This document shows, piece by piece, positions 1-8,829 of a stretch of 64,000 bases of DNA. The position numbers and the translations under genes are program-made. Positions within the stretch are counted from its first letter, which is position 1, and each line of letters opens with the position of its first letter. This stretch comes from TMP-24 sp041397305 (GTDB lineage: Bacteria; Pseudomonadota; Alphaproteobacteria; Rhodobacterales; Rhodobacteraceae): positions 496,001 through 560,000 of the forward strand of contig JAWKWX010000002.1 in the NCBI GenBank assembly GCA_041397305.1. The letters are read 5' to 3'. Below the pieces are notes generated by a model, which did not search any database, was not told the origin of the DNA, and worked only from the letters and a program-made list of their open reading frames with translations.

Positions 1-27
1 CAGAAGTCCACAGCAGAGGAGTTGACG

Positions 28-195
28 ATGTCGATGAACGCTCATTTGCAGGAGCTTCACAAAAAGCACCAGCATCTGTCCGAAGCTGTCGAAGAAGCCC
101 AGCGCAGCCTGAGCGTCGACGATCTGACCATCGCCGATCTGAAAAAGCAGAAATTGAAGCTCAAGGAAGAGATCAACCGGCTGAGCCGGGCCTGA
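28..195 (+). CDS. DUF465 / YdcH-family small protein
   Basis: A 55-residue, highly charged, predicted all-helical protein that opens MSMNAHLQELHKKHQHLSEA and ends with a Lys/Glu-rich helix (KLKEEINRL). This is the usual size and heptad-like pattern of the DUF465/YdcH (SlyX-like) family, whose function is unknown. The ATG at 28 follows a GAGGAG run at about 16-21, a good ribosome site. Its last 23 bases overlap the end of the convergent transporter gene. Family assignment is by sequence character only. Confidence 0.8.
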   Translation: MSMNAHLQELHKKHQHLSEAVEEAQRSLSVDDLTIADLKKQKLKLKEEINRLSRA

Positions 196-1063
196 TATCC
201 GCCTTCCGGACGCGGGAGCTGGCCCAGGTGGCCAGTCCCGCACCGGCGGTGATGCAAAGTGCGGCAATTCCGATGCGGGCGGTGGGTTCCGCCTCGCCCG
301 AGGTGACAAGTGCGAGCGTCGACAGGAGCGGCGCCGCATAGGAAGCGGTTCCCAGCATCTGGATATCGCCCCGCTTCACGCCCACGTCCCAGACATAGAA
401 AGCCAGCCCCACCGGCCCGAGGCCGAGGGCGATGATGCACAGCCAGCCCCGAAGCCCGTCGGGCCAGGCCGTCGTTTCCAATGTGATATGGAAGGGCACC
501 GAAAGCCCTGCGGTGATCAGGCAGAAGACCGCAACCGCCGCGGTCGGCACCTCGCCCATCCGGCGCGAGGCAAGCGAGTAGCAGGCCCAGGTCAGCGCCG
601 CCAGAAAGGCCAGAAGGAAGCCAAGCCAGCTGCCTTCCATCGTGCCGCCCCTGCCAAGCAGCAGCCAGGCCGTGCCCGCGAAGGCCAGCGCCGCGCCGAT
701 CACATGCGTGACCGTCAGCCGCTCGCCGGGCAAAAGGCCCGAGAACAGGACGATGAACAGTGGCCAGAGATAGCAGATCAGCCCGGCCTCCGCCGGCGGG
801 GCGAGCCGGAGGGCCGAGAAATACAGGAAATGATAGCCGAAAAGGCCCGCCGCGCCGGTCAGGTAGGTTTTCGCCCCGACGCGGGCAAGCTGGCCGAACC
901 CGCCGCTGAACCCGATCCAGATCAGCCCGACGAGCCCGCCGATGGAAAAGGTCAGCGCGTTCAGAAGAAAGGGCGGCACCGGCGCCGTTCCGACGGTGAA
1001 CAGGGCCAGCAGCGACCACAGAAGGATCGCTCCGAAACCGATCGCCGTTGCCTGTCCCCGCAT
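173..1063 (-). CDS. EamA/DMT-superfamily transporter, YddG-like
   Basis: A 296-residue, strongly hydrophobic protein with about ten membrane segments in two EamA halves, the normal size for a drug/metabolite transporter. The sequence near the N terminus (LLWSLLALFTVGTAPVPPF) and the aromatic-rich segment YHFLYFSALRLAPPAEAGL resemble the YddG aromatic amino acid exporter subgroup. It is an inner-membrane exporter; the substrate cannot be read from the sequence. It stands alone and converges on the DUF465 gene. The 297 bases upstream (1064-1360) separate it divergently from the RTX gene and hold the shared promoter region. Confidence 0.82.
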   Translation of the reverse strand: MRGQATAIGFGAILLWSLLALFTVGTAPVPPFLLNALTFSIGGLVGLIWIGFSGGFGQLARVGAKTYLTGAAGLFGYHFLYFSALRLAPPAEAGLICYLWPLFIVLFSGLLPGERLTVTHVIGAALAFAGTAWLLLGRGGTMEGSWLGFLLAFLAALTWACYSLASRRMGEVPTAAVAVFCLITAGLSVPFHITLETTAWPDGLRGWLCIIALGLGPVGLAFYVWDVGVKRGDIQMLGTASYAAPLLSTLALVTSGEAEPTARIGIAALCITAGAGLATWASSRVRKADIRPGSAG

Positions 1064-1215
1064 TTTCTCCCCTTCCCCCCGCAGTGACCGCGCACGATGT
1101 GTCGGACAAATCCCTCGTGCCGCGGACTAGGTCCATCACCTTCTTGCATGCGCCCGCGCGGTGCCCAAGCCCCAATCGGAACAGATAACCGGCCCGTCGC
1201 GATTGCGTTGCCATT

Positions 1216-1228
1216 GTGACGGGGTCAC
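1216..1228. promoter_or_regulatory. Palindrome in divergent promoter region
   Basis: GTGAC-GGG-GTCAC is a perfect 5-bp inverted repeat with a 3-base spacer, in the 297-bp gap between the divergent exporter and RTX genes. A GATAAT hexamer (1241-1246) lies just downstream and could be a -10 element for the RTX gene. The half-sites resemble TGTGA/TCACA of Crp/Fnr proteins, but the spacing is one base short, so the binding factor is unknown. No other gene-like feature is visible in 1064-1360. Confidence 0.3.
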
Positions 1229-1360
1229 GCCAACCGGACGGATAATAGCTCGAATTGTCGGCGCCCCTTCCGCCGTTTCCGCGGTCTTAAGCAATTTGCC
1301 GTCCTCTGGGCCGCGGGGTGCGCGCGGAAGGGGTTCCGGCGCCGGGATCGGGGGGCACCA

Positions 1361-2440
1361 ATGCTCATGCTCACGGGACTACTGGGTCTGGCGGCGGCGG
1401 TTGCCGTCCTCGATGCAATGTCGGCCTTCGACGGCAGCGACGGGGCCGAACCGGACCATGATGCGGGCCAGTCTCAGGACTCGCATGGCGAAACGACGCT
1501 GGACGAGGGCCAGCCGGACGAGGGCCAGCCGGACGAGGGCGCGACTGGCGCGGGTCCCGAGATTGACCCAACATCGCCCCCTGACAGTGACTTCACCGGC
1601 ATCCAGGGGCCCGACACGGACGGTGAATTCATCGCCGGAACAGCACATCCCGACATTCTGGTCGGCGGCGATGGCGGCGACACGATCGAGGGCGGCGCGG
1701 GCGATGATCAGATCGGCGGTTATGGCGGCGACGACCTGATCGCCGGTCAGGAGGGCGATGACGACCTTCACGGCATGGCGGGGGAAGATACGCTCGATGG
1801 CGGCCCTGGTGACGACACGCTTTCGGGCGGCGACGACGCTGACAGCCTTTCAGGCGGTGACGGCAACGATCTTCTCGCCGGTCAGATGGGCGACGATACG
1901 CTCGAGGGCGGCGCAGGCGCGGATTCGCTTCTGGGCGGCGCGGGCAACGACAGCCTGTCGGGTGGCGCGGGCGATGACACGCTCGAGGGCAATGACGGCG
2001 ACGATACGCTCGACGGCGGTGCGGGCAGCGATGTGATGATGGGCGGCGCCGGCAACGATGTCCTGTCGGACCGCGACACAGAAGGCGTGGTCATGCGCGA
2101 TTTCCTGAACGGCGGTGCGGGTGACGACACGCTCGTCGCCGGTGAGGGGGACTGGCTCGACGGCGGCGAGGGCCATGACAGTTTCGTCCTCAGCCAGTGG
2201 CTGGACGAGCCGCACGAGGCCGCGACCATCGACGACTACAATGCGGCCGAGGACCAGATCGTCGTGGTCTATGACGCAACCGCCCATCCGGACCCGTCCC
2301 TGTCGCTCGCACCGGCCGACGATGGCCGGGGCGCGGGGGATATGAACCTGTTCCTCGATGGGGTGCTGGTGGCGCGGGTGCTGGGCAGTCCGGACCTTGC
2401 CGTATCAGACATTCAGCTTCTGCCGGCGCAGGCCGCATGA
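1361..2440 (+). CDS. Membrane-anchored RTX (haemolysin-type) calcium-binding protein
   Basis: A 359-residue acidic protein. Residues about 1-20 (MLMLTGLLGLAAAVAVLDAM) form a single hydrophobic anchor. Residues about 20-98 are an Asp/Glu/Gln/Pro-rich linker that includes the PDEGQ repeats. Residues about 99-237 hold roughly ten glycine/aspartate nonapeptide repeats of the GGxGxDxL type (for example GGAGDDTLEGNDGDDTLDGG), which fold as a Ca2+-bound beta-roll in RTX proteins. The C-terminal ~120 residues look like a small beta-rich cap. There is no obvious toxin or enzyme domain. The ATG at 1361 follows a GGGGGG run. The same N-terminal anchor starts the next gene, so the two probably share topology and localisation. 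Exposure at the cell surface or in the periplasm is inferred. Confidence 0.8.
   Translation: MLMLTGLLGLAAAVAVLDAMSAFDGSDGAEPDHDAGQSQDSHGETTLDEGQPDEGQPDEGATGAGPEIDPTSPPDSDFTGIQGPDTDGEFIAGTAHPDILVGGDGGDTIEGGAGDDQIGGYGGDDLIAGQEGDDDLHGMAGEDTLDGGPGDDTLSGGDDADSLSGGDGNDLLAGQMGDDTLEGGAGADSLLGGAGNDSLSGGAGDDTLEGNDGDDTLDGGAGSDVMMGGAGNDVLSDRDTEGVVMRDFLNGGAGDDTLVAGEGDWLDGGEGHDSFVLSQWLDEPHEAATIDDYNAAEDQIVVVYDATAHPDPSLSLAPADDGRGAGDMNLFLDGVLVARVLGSPDLAVSDIQLLPAQAA
1502..1540 (+). repeat. 15-bp tandem repeat encoding PDEGQ
   Basis: The unit GACGAGGGCCAGCCG occurs twice and is followed by a partial third copy (GACGAGGGC). It lies in frame inside the linker of the RTX protein and encodes a run of D-E-G-Q-P units. 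The copies are identical at the DNA level, which suggests recent duplication by slippage and possible length variation between strains. Confidence 0.75.
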
Positions 2441-2471
2441 CGCCACATAGGGTACAGGGAAGGATCGAGCG

Positions 2472-3953
2472 GTGTTGATGATGACCGGCCTTCTGGGCCT
2501 CGTTCTTGCGGTTTCGGTCCTTGACGTCTTTTCCGGTGACGACGATCACGACGGCGGCGCGGATCATGACGCACAGGACGGCGCGCAGGACCATTCCACC
2601 GGCGTCGGCGAGGCGGGGCCTGATACCGACGCCACGCACGACGAGAGCGGCCGGGGCGGCGACATGCCCGCCCATCACACGACCGAGATGCGGCCCTCGT
2701 CCGGCAGTGACGATCGCTGGCCGGATGAGGGCACCCATGGCGGCGGGTCCGCGCCCTCCGACTGGTCGGGTGATCAGACGGCACCGGCGGAGGAGACCTA
2801 TCTCGATCCCGAAGAGGAAGCCGCTTTCCTGACCGAAATCGATCCCGAAGGTCCTGGGGCGGAAGAACCCGATGCCTATTGGCAGGATGGCGGGCAGGAC
2901 GGCGGGCTGTACGGCGGGCAGGATGGTCAGATCGCGGACGAAGGCGCAAACGACTGGTTTGCGTGGGCCGACAGCCTGCCGGAGCTGTCAATGGGCGCCG
3001 CCCCTGATCAGGACCACCCGCCCGAAGAGGCAGAGGCCCCGTCGGCGGGAGGCCCGGCGCCACAAGATGACGCCATGCCCGAGATGCCGCCGGACAGCGC
3101 GCCAGAATCGGTATCAGCCGATGGTGCCGCCGGGTCGGACGGCCCTGACGCGCAAGCGGGCGAAACCGGAGCAGGCGATGCACCGGCACCGACAGCGCCC
3201 GCGGACGATCACGCGGAGACGACCGCCACGGCTGACGACGGGCCGACAGAAGGGTCAGGGGCAGAACCGGCCGAACCCTCGATGGAGGAGGCGCACAACG
3301 GCATGCCGGCAGAGACCGATCCGATGGCCGAACTCGCCGCCATTCCCGCACATGTCGATCCGGCCTCCGGAACAGAGGGGCCAGAGCCGGTCGCAACTGA
3401 CCTTACCGAGACAAGCCGGGATGAAATGCTGTCCGATCCGCAAGATCTCGACCTGCACCCGGATGCCGATCTTCCGCCCGACCCGCAGGATCTCTCCGCC
3501 GGACCGGGGGAGGCCGAACCTGTCGCGCAGGATCATGGCGGCGGCCACGATCCTGATAAGAGCCAGCCCAATGAAACCCACGACGATCGGCAGGACGACC
3601 CCGGGCGGCATGACCGCGAAGGCGAACGGGGCGACCACGGCGACGAGGATCGGGATCACGGCGGCAGTGATCACCGACGCGATGATCACGACCAAGGGGA
3701 TCACGGCAAGGGGGATCACGGCAAAGAGGATCACGGGAAGCCGGATCGCGAACCGAATGAGCACGGTGGCCACGGGAATGCCTATGGTATCGACAAGACC
3801 GACGGTCCCTTCGCACCCGGCGGCCCCGCGACACTCCTGTCGGGGACGGGGTCATCGACCGACGCGAGCAATTCCCAGACCAATGCAACAGACAGCGGCA
3901 CCGGCACCGGCAACGGCACCGGAAAGGGTGCCTCGGGCAAAGGTGTGAAATAG
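2472..3953 (+). CDS. Acidic, disordered protein with RTX-neighbour-like N-terminal anchor
   Basis: A 493-residue protein of unknown function. It starts at GTG 2472 behind a strong AGGGAAGGA site. Its first ~20 residues (MLMMTGLLGLVLAVSVLDVF) closely match those of the upstream RTX protein, so both share one hydrophobic anchor type. The remainder is almost entirely Asp, Glu, Gly, Pro, Ala and His, with no recognisable fold and no RTX nonapeptides. Near residues 370-440 it is extremely His/Asp-rich, with DHGK-type repeats that could bind divalent metals. The C terminus is Gly/Thr/Ser-rich and ends in lysines. The 31-base gap and shared orientation suggest co-transcription with the RTX gene. Function is not known; calcium or metal buffering at the envelope is only a guess. 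Confidence 0.7.
   Translation: MLMMTGLLGLVLAVSVLDVFSGDDDHDGGADHDAQDGAQDHSTGVGEAGPDTDATHDESGRGGDMPAHHTTEMRPSSGSDDRWPDEGTHGGGSAPSDWSGDQTAPAEETYLDPEEEAAFLTEIDPEGPGAEEPDAYWQDGGQDGGLYGGQDGQIADEGANDWFAWADSLPELSMGAAPDQDHPPEEAEAPSAGGPAPQDDAMPEMPPDSAPESVSADGAAGSDGPDAQAGETGAGDAPAPTAPADDHAETTATADDGPTEGSGAEPAEPSMEEAHNGMPAETDPMAELAAIPAHVDPASGTEGPEPVATDLTETSRDEMLSDPQDLDLHPDADLPPDPQDLSAGPGEAEPVAQDHGGGHDPDKSQPNETHDDRQDDPGRHDREGERGDHGDEDRDHGGSDHRRDDHDQGDHGKGDHGKEDHGKPDREPNEHGGHGNAYGIDKTDGPFAPGGPATLLSGTGSSTDASNSQTNATDSGTGTGNGTGKGASGKGVK
3684..3743 (+). repeat. 15-bp imperfect tandem repeat (GATCACGGCAAGGGG type)
   Basis: Four consecutive, slightly diverged 15-bp units encode D-H-(D/G)-(Q/K)-(G/E/P) pentapeptides in the acidic protein. 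The His/Asp pairing every five residues gives this stretch a metal-ligand character. Confidence 0.65.
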
Positions 3954-4088
3954 GCGCGAAAACCCTTCCCTTCGGGCCGATTCTCCCCTATAGGCGCGCA
4001 TCCGCTCCCGTAATGGGCGGTCCCTCCACGGGCCTTGCTGGACGACATCCCGGCCTGCGCCATAACCCCTTTTGAAAAGGAGACCCCG

Positions 4089-4358
4089 ATGTCGATCACG
4101 GTTGAAGAAAAGAACCGCCTGATGAAGGAATATGCGACCAAGCCGGGTGACACCGGTTCGCCGGAAGTGCAGGTCGCGATCCTGTCGTCGCGCATCGCGA
4201 CGCTCACCGAACATTTCAAGAGCCACGTCAAGGACAACCATTCCCGCCGTGGCCTGCTGATGATGGTCGCCCAGCGCCGCAAGCTCCTCGACTATCTCAA
4301 GGCCAAGGACCAGTCCCGCTATGCGAGCCTGATCGAGCGCCTCGGCCTGCGCCGCTGA
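4089..4358 (+). CDS. rpsO: 30S ribosomal protein S15
   Basis: This is an 89-residue ribosomal protein that binds the central domain of 16S rRNA. The sequence matches bacterial S15 throughout: KPGDTGSPEVQVAILSSRI, then KDNHSRRGLLMMVAQRRKLL, then the C-terminal LIERLGLRR. The ATG at 4089 is chosen because AAAAGGAGA lies just upstream and it gives the standard length. A clear terminator follows, and neither truB nor pnp, the common neighbours, is adjacent, so the gene appears monocistronic here. Confidence 0.97.
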   Translation: MSITVEEKNRLMKEYATKPGDTGSPEVQVAILSSRIATLTEHFKSHVKDNHSRRGLLMMVAQRRKLLDYLKAKDQSRYASLIERLGLRR

Positions 4359-4381
4359 CGCGGTCCGGCTGGAACGACAGG

Positions 4382-4409
4382 AGCCCGCACCGAAAGGCGC
4401 GGGCTTTTT
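4382..4409 (+). terminator. Rho-independent terminator of rpsO
   Basis: A perfect 7-bp stem AGCCCGC/GCGGGCT (4382-4388 with 4399-4405), a 10-base loop and a run of Ts, starting 23 bases after the rpsO stop. Confidence 0.85.
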
Positions 4410-4611
4410 GTTTCGGCGGGCGCGCGTGACGGGCAGGCCGGGGAAAACCGGCCAGCGCCCCGCGAAGCCGCCGGAAGACCCGATTTTGGGAACTGGCGGA
4501 AAGCGGTCACACTTCCTTGCTTTGCGGGTCCGCAGCCTTGCAACCCCGACCCACGGCGCCTAAAGGCGAAGCGAGTTGATGGTTTTTCGCCTTCCGAAGG
4601 ATTGAACCCGC

Positions 4612-5376
4612 ATGTTTCAGACCCTTTTGAAGTCGCTCCGGCGCACGGGCTTTCGGGCCACATTTCCCGCGCTGGCGCTTGCGGCGGGCCTTGGCGCCTG
4701 CGCGCGGCCGGACCCCGGCACCGAGATCAACGACCCTTATGAACAGGGCAACCGTTCCGTCCACCGTTTCAACACCGCGGTCGACAGGTTCTTTTTCGGC
4801 AATGACGAACAGAAGGGCGTGATCCCGATCATCCCGCGCCCGGTGTCGATCGGCTTCAGCAATTTCGCCTCGAACCTCGGCCAGCCGAGCGCGGTTCTGA
4901 ACAGCCTTCTTCAGGGCAAACCCGGCCCGGCCCTGCAGAACACGCTGCGTTTCGCGGTCAATTCCACGATCGGGATCGGCGGGCTGTTCGATCCGGCCAG
5001 CAAGATCGGCATTCCGGCCGACCCGGCAGACTTCGGCGAGACGCTGCATGTCTGGGGCGTTGCCGAAGGCGCCTATCTGGAAGTCCCGTTCCTCGGCCCT
5101 TCGACCGAGCGGGATCTTGCCGGGACCATCGTCGACATCGTGATCGACCCGGTCAACGCACTGGTAGACACCGATGAGGCTGCCTATATCACGGTTGGAC
5201 GGCTGACGGCCAAGGTCGGCAACCGGCAGCGGTTCGCGGATACCTATGAATCGATCCTTTATGAAAGTGCCGACAGTTACGCCCAGGCGCGGCTTCTGTA
5301 CCTTCAGAACCGCCATTACGAGCTGGGTATCGAGGAAGAGACGTTCGATCCCTATGAGGACCCCTATGCCCAGTAA
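4612..5376 (+). CDS. mlaA: MlaA (VacJ) family outer-membrane lipoprotein
   Basis: A 254-residue lipoprotein of the retrograde phospholipid trafficking (Mla) system, which removes mislocalised phospholipid from the outer leaflet of the outer membrane. A signal peptide ends in the lipobox LGAC, with the lipidated Cys at residue 30. The family core follows: NDPYEQGNRSVHRFN, then RPVSIGFSNFASNLGQP, then a long conserved central block to about residue 215. The acidic tail ending DPYEDPYAQ is usual in alphaproteobacteria. It overlaps the start of mlaC by 11 bases, so the two are co-translated. The inner-membrane MlaFEDB complex is not in the window. Confidence 0.93.
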   Translation: MFQTLLKSLRRTGFRATFPALALAAGLGACARPDPGTEINDPYEQGNRSVHRFNTAVDRFFFGNDEQKGVIPIIPRPVSIGFSNFASNLGQPSAVLNSLLQGKPGPALQNTLRFAVNSTIGIGGLFDPASKIGIPADPADFGETLHVWGVAEGAYLEVPFLGPSTERDLAGTIVDIVIDPVNALVDTDEAAYITVGRLTAKVGNRQRFADTYESILYESADSYAQARLLYLQNRHYELGIEEETFDPYEDPYAQ

Positions 5377-5971
5377 CCTTTCCCGCCGCGCCTTCTCGGC
5401 GCTTGGCTTGGGCCTTGCTGCCACGACATTGTTGCCGGGTGGCGCCCAGGCGCTGACCGTCGATTCCGCCCGCGCGCTGATCGACAAGCTGATCGGCGAG
5501 ATCAACGGCGTGATCAATTCCGGCCAGTCCGAAAGCGCGATGTTCAAATCGTTCGAAAGCATCTTCGCGCGCTATGCGGACGAAGGCTATATCGCCGCCT
5601 CCGCCCTCGGCCCGGCAGGCAGGAAGGCGAGTGCCGCGCAAAAGCAGGCCTTCGCCTCTGCCTTCAAGCGCTATATCGCGGTCAAGTACGGCAAAAGGTT
5701 CCGCGAATTCATCGGCGGCAAGATCGAGGTGAAGGATGCGCGGCCGCTGAAGAATTTCTTCGAGGTCGTCTCCACCGCGAAGCTGCAGGGTCAGAGCCCG
5801 TTCGAGGTGCGCTGGCATGTCTTCGACAAGTCCGGCCAGACCCGGTTCTTCAACCTGATCATCGAAGGCGTGAACATGCTCGCCTCGGAACGGACCGAGA
5901 TCGGCGCGATGCTCGACAAGCAGGGCGGCAATATCGACAAGCTGATCGTGGCCCTGAAGGCGGCGGGCTGA
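5366..5971 (+). CDS. mlaC: MlaC/Ttg2D family periplasmic phospholipid-binding protein
   Basis: A 201-residue periplasmic carrier that shuttles phospholipid between MlaA and the inner-membrane Mla complex. The N terminus, SRRAFSALGLGLAATTLLP, has a twin-arginine-like signal followed by a hydrophobic stretch and an AQA cleavage region. The mature part fits the MlaC fold (FARYADEGYIAASALGP and YGKRFREFIGGKIEV). The ATG at 5366 is preferred over the one at 5354 because it places the signal peptide at the usual distance. Either start overlaps the mlaA stop. Confidence 0.88.
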   Translation: MPSNLSRRAFSALGLGLAATTLLPGGAQALTVDSARALIDKLIGEINGVINSGQSESAMFKSFESIFARYADEGYIAASALGPAGRKASAAQKQAFASAFKRYIAVKYGKRFREFIGGKIEVKDARPLKNFFEVVSTAKLQGQSPFEVRWHVFDKSGQTRFFNLIIEGVNMLASERTEIGAMLDKQGGNIDKLIVALKAAG

Positions 5972-5999
5972 GAAAAATTCCCATTGCGGTTTGGTCAGA

Positions 6000-6015
6000 G
6001 GCGGCGGTTTCCGCC
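6000..6015. terminator. Possible weak terminator between mlaC and the PBP gene
   Basis: GGCGG-CGGTTT-CCGCC forms a 5-bp GC stem in the 53-bp gap between the convergent mlaC and penicillin-binding protein genes. It is followed by a C-rich rather than a T-rich tract on the + strand, so intrinsic termination is uncertain. Confidence 0.3.
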
Positions 6016-6024
6016 CCCTTTCGT

Positions 6025-8223
6025 TCAGTTGCCGCCGGTGAGGATATTCATCAGGATGTCGCCCAGGGTCTGGCGCCGCTGGGGTTGCGGTTGGGGCGCC
6101 TGGCCGCCGGTCGCGTCGAAGACCTGCCCCGGATAGGACGGCGCCGTCGGAACACCATCGGCGTTCACATAGGCCTCTGGCGGCAGGTCTTCGGGCCGGA
6201 TCATCGGCAGGGGTGCCGGCTCCAGCCCCTCGTTCACCCGCACCATCACCTCGTGCCAGATCTCGGCGGGCAGGCCGCCGCCGGTGGTGCCCTTCAGCGG
6301 CGTATTGTCATCGTACCCCATCCAGACACCGACCACGTAATCGGCGGTGAAGCCGATGAACCAGGCGTCGCGCGCCGATTGGGTGGTGCCGGTCTTTCCC
6401 GCCGCGGGCCAGCCATCAAGCCGGGCGCGGCGCCCGGTGCCGCGCTCGACCCCCTGGTTCATCATGTAGATGAGCTGGCGGGCGGCATGTTCGGAGATCA
6501 CCCGCTCGCGTATCCCGCCTTCCTGGCCGAGGAAAGGCTCATTCTCGCCCTTGAAGCGCAGTTCGATCAGACCATAGGGCTTCACCGCCGAGCCGCCGTT
6601 CAGGATGCCCGCATAGGCGCCGGTCATCTCGATCAGCGTCGATTCCGACACGCCCAGAACCACCGCCGGCCCTTCGGCAAGTTTTGACGCAAAGCCGAAA
6701 CCCTGAGCGACCGCCCTCACCGCATCGAGCCCCGCCATCTGCGACACCCGTACCGTCGCGGTATTGACCGACCCCGCGAGCGCGTCGGTCAATGTCATCG
6801 GGCCACGGAAACCGGGGTCGTAGTTCTTCGGGCACCAGTCGCCCGACCCCGGCGTATAGATGCAGATCGGCGCATCATCGACGATGGTATTTTCGGTATA
6901 GCCAAGGTCGAGTGCCGCGGCATAGACGAAGGGCTTGAAGGTCGACCCTGTCTGGCGAAGCGCCTGCGTCGCGCGGTTGAAGGCGCCGGGCCCCTGAACC
7001 TCGCGCCCGCCGACCATGGCGCGCACCGCACCGTCGGCCGACATCACGACGATTGCCGCCTCGGCCTTGGACCCTTCCTTCAGCTTTGTCGAGAAGACCT
7101 GTTTCAGAGCCTCTTCCGCCGCCGACTGGATGCGCTGGTCGAAGGTCGTCTCGATGATCACATCCTCTGTCGTGTCATTGGTCAGGAAGGCCGGTCCCGT
7201 CTCCATCACCCAGTCGGCGAAGAAACCGCCCGCCTTCTGCGCCGCCGCCTTCGACAGTTTCGCCGGATTGGCCAGCGCATCCTTGTATTCGCTGTCGGTC
7301 AGATAGCCCTGATCGCGCATCAGTCCGAGAATCACCTCCGCCCGGTCGCGGGCGCGTTCGAGGTTCGTCGTCGGCGCATAGCGTGACGGCGCCTTCAGTA
7401 GCCCCGCCAGCATCGCGGCCTCCGAAGGGGTCACATCATTCGCCGACTTGCCGAAATAGCGCTGCGCCGCCGCCTCGAACCCCCGGGCGCCCGCACCGAG
7501 ATAGGCGCGGTTGAGGTAAAGCGACAGGACCCCGTCCTTGCCGTACTTGGCCTCAAGCGCCATCGCATAGGGGATTTCCTTCAGCTTGCGCTTGATGCCG
7601 CCCGACCGGCAGTCGGCCTCGTAATCGGCTTCGGTCTTCCATTGCGCCGGATCGTACTTGACGCCGAGGCAGAGGAGCTTCGCGAGCTGCTGGGTGATGG
7701 TAGACCCGCCGTTGCCTTCGAACGGCCCCCTGCCTTCGCTCATGTTGATCCGGATCGCCGAGGCGATGCCGCGCGGGCTGATGCCGAAATGGCGGTAGAA
7801 GCGCTTGTCCTCTGTCGCGATGATCGCGTTCTTGAGGTAGGGCGACACCGTGTCGCCATCGATGGAGCCGCCGAAAGTCTCGCCCCGCCAGGCAAAGACC
7901 TTGCCGTCACGGTCCAGGAGCGTGACCGAGCCGCGCACCCGGGCGTCGATCAGGTCGTCATAGGGCGGCAGCTGCGAATAGTAATAGTAGGTGATCCCCC
8001 CGAGGCCCAGGGCGGCGACGAGGCCCACGCGCCAGGTCATGGTCCAGACCAGTCCGATGAGGCCGAAGATCAGCCGGGTGAAGATATTGCCCCCCCGCGC
8101 CCGGCGCGGGCGCTTCGGCTTCTTCGGCGGCCGGGCCTTGGGCGCGGGTTTGGGTGCGGGCCGTTTCGCGCCATAGCGCCTGTCGGCGACGAGCCTGCCG
8201 TTGCCCCCGTTCTGACCTGCCAT
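6025..8223 (-). CDS. Class A penicillin-binding protein 1A (bifunctional)
   Basis: A 732-residue peptidoglycan synthase. Residues 1-45 form a Lys/Arg/Pro-rich cytoplasmic tail and about 48-82 a membrane anchor. The glycosyltransferase domain has its catalytic motif EDKRFYRHFG at 138-147. The transpeptidase domain has STFK (nucleophile Ser427), SVN (485-487) and KTGTT (610-614). All key residues are present, so it should both polymerise and cross-link glycan strands. Length and motif spacing fit the PBP1A group. It is divergent from glnK, with 249 bp of shared upstream sequence. Confidence 0.93.
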   Translation of the reverse strand: MAGQNGGNGRLVADRRYGAKRPAPKPAPKARPPKKPKRPRRARGGNIFTRLIFGLIGLVWTMTWRVGLVAALGLGGITYYYYSQLPPYDDLIDARVRGSVTLLDRDGKVFAWRGETFGGSIDGDTVSPYLKNAIIATEDKRFYRHFGISPRGIASAIRINMSEGRGPFEGNGGSTITQQLAKLLCLGVKYDPAQWKTEADYEADCRSGGIKRKLKEIPYAMALEAKYGKDGVLSLYLNRAYLGAGARGFEAAAQRYFGKSANDVTPSEAAMLAGLLKAPSRYAPTTNLERARDRAEVILGLMRDQGYLTDSEYKDALANPAKLSKAAAQKAGGFFADWVMETGPAFLTNDTTEDVIIETTFDQRIQSAAEEALKQVFSTKLKEGSKAEAAIVVMSADGAVRAMVGGREVQGPGAFNRATQALRQTGSTFKPFVYAAALDLGYTENTIVDDAPICIYTPGSGDWCPKNYDPGFRGPMTLTDALAGSVNTATVRVSQMAGLDAVRAVAQGFGFASKLAEGPAVVLGVSESTLIEMTGAYAGILNGGSAVKPYGLIELRFKGENEPFLGQEGGIRERVISEHAARQLIYMMNQGVERGTGRRARLDGWPAAGKTGTTQSARDAWFIGFTADYVVGVWMGYDDNTPLKGTTGGGLPAEIWHEVMVRVNEGLEPAPLPMIRPEDLPPEAYVNADGVPTAPSYPGQVFDATGGQAPQPQPQRRQTLGDILMNILTGGN

Positions 8224-8472
8224 GCCTCACACCGTTCTTATGCCTTTGGCGCGCGACAATAGACCCTTCGCGCCGGGATGTGGAGCCTTGCGAGAGGCGT
8301 ATCAAGTCCGCGGAACGGTGAAAGTTTGGGCAGCCTTCCCCCTTCTTGCCGGTTTTTCAGCATTCTGACGCTCCCGAGCCCGCCAGAACCGGCGAAATCT
8401 TGCCTTGCCGCACCGCAGCAATCCCATTGAGGGCGGGTCGGCGCGATCCGGCAGCGGGATATGGAGGCAAGC

Positions 8473-8811
8473 GTGAAACTGATCATAGCGGCGATCAAGC
8501 CCTACAAGCTCGACGAGGTGCGCGAGGCGCTGGTCGCCATCGGCGTGCGCGGCATGATGGTGACCGAGATCAAGGGCTTTGGCACCCAGTCGGGTCATAC
8601 CGAGATCTATCGGGGCGCCGAATATGCCGTGAATTTCGTCCCCAAGGCGCGGCTGGAGATCGCCGTGCCCGACAATCTCTCCGACGAGGTGGTCGAGACG
8701 ATCGCCCGGACCGCCCGAACCGACAAGATCGGCGACGGCAAGATCTTCGTCCTCGACCTGAAACAGGCGCTGCGCGTCCGGACCGGCGAGACCGGCGACG
8801 ACGCCCTCTGA
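8473..8811 (+). CDS. glnK: Nitrogen regulatory protein P-II (GlnK type)
   Basis: A 112-residue trimeric PII signal protein that senses ATP/ADP and 2-oxoglutarate and, in the GlnK class, docks onto and blocks AmtB. GTG 8473 is chosen over ATG 8461 because it gives the canonical 112 residues, and the sequence between them (ATGGAGGCAAGC) contains a GGAGG site at proper spacing. The T-loop includes QSGHTEIYRGAEYAVNF with the uridylylated Tyr51. The conserved C-terminal block GDGKIFVLDL is present. It lies 18 bases upstream of amtB, the classic glnK-amtB operon. The upstream 8224-8472 region is AT-poor, and I could not assign a sigma-54 or NtrC site with confidence. Confidence 0.93.
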   Translation: MKLIIAAIKPYKLDEVREALVAIGVRGMMVTEIKGFGTQSGHTEIYRGAEYAVNFVPKARLEIAVPDNLSDEVVETIARTARTDKIGDGKIFVLDLKQALRVRTGETGDDAL

Positions 8812-8829
8812 CCAACGCGTGACAAAAGG

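Noticed and set aside
8224..8472. Sigma-54 or NtrC site upstream of glnK
   Set aside because: No clear TGGCAC-N5-TTGC element. A loose TTGC...GCAA symmetry near 8401-8430 is not convincing.
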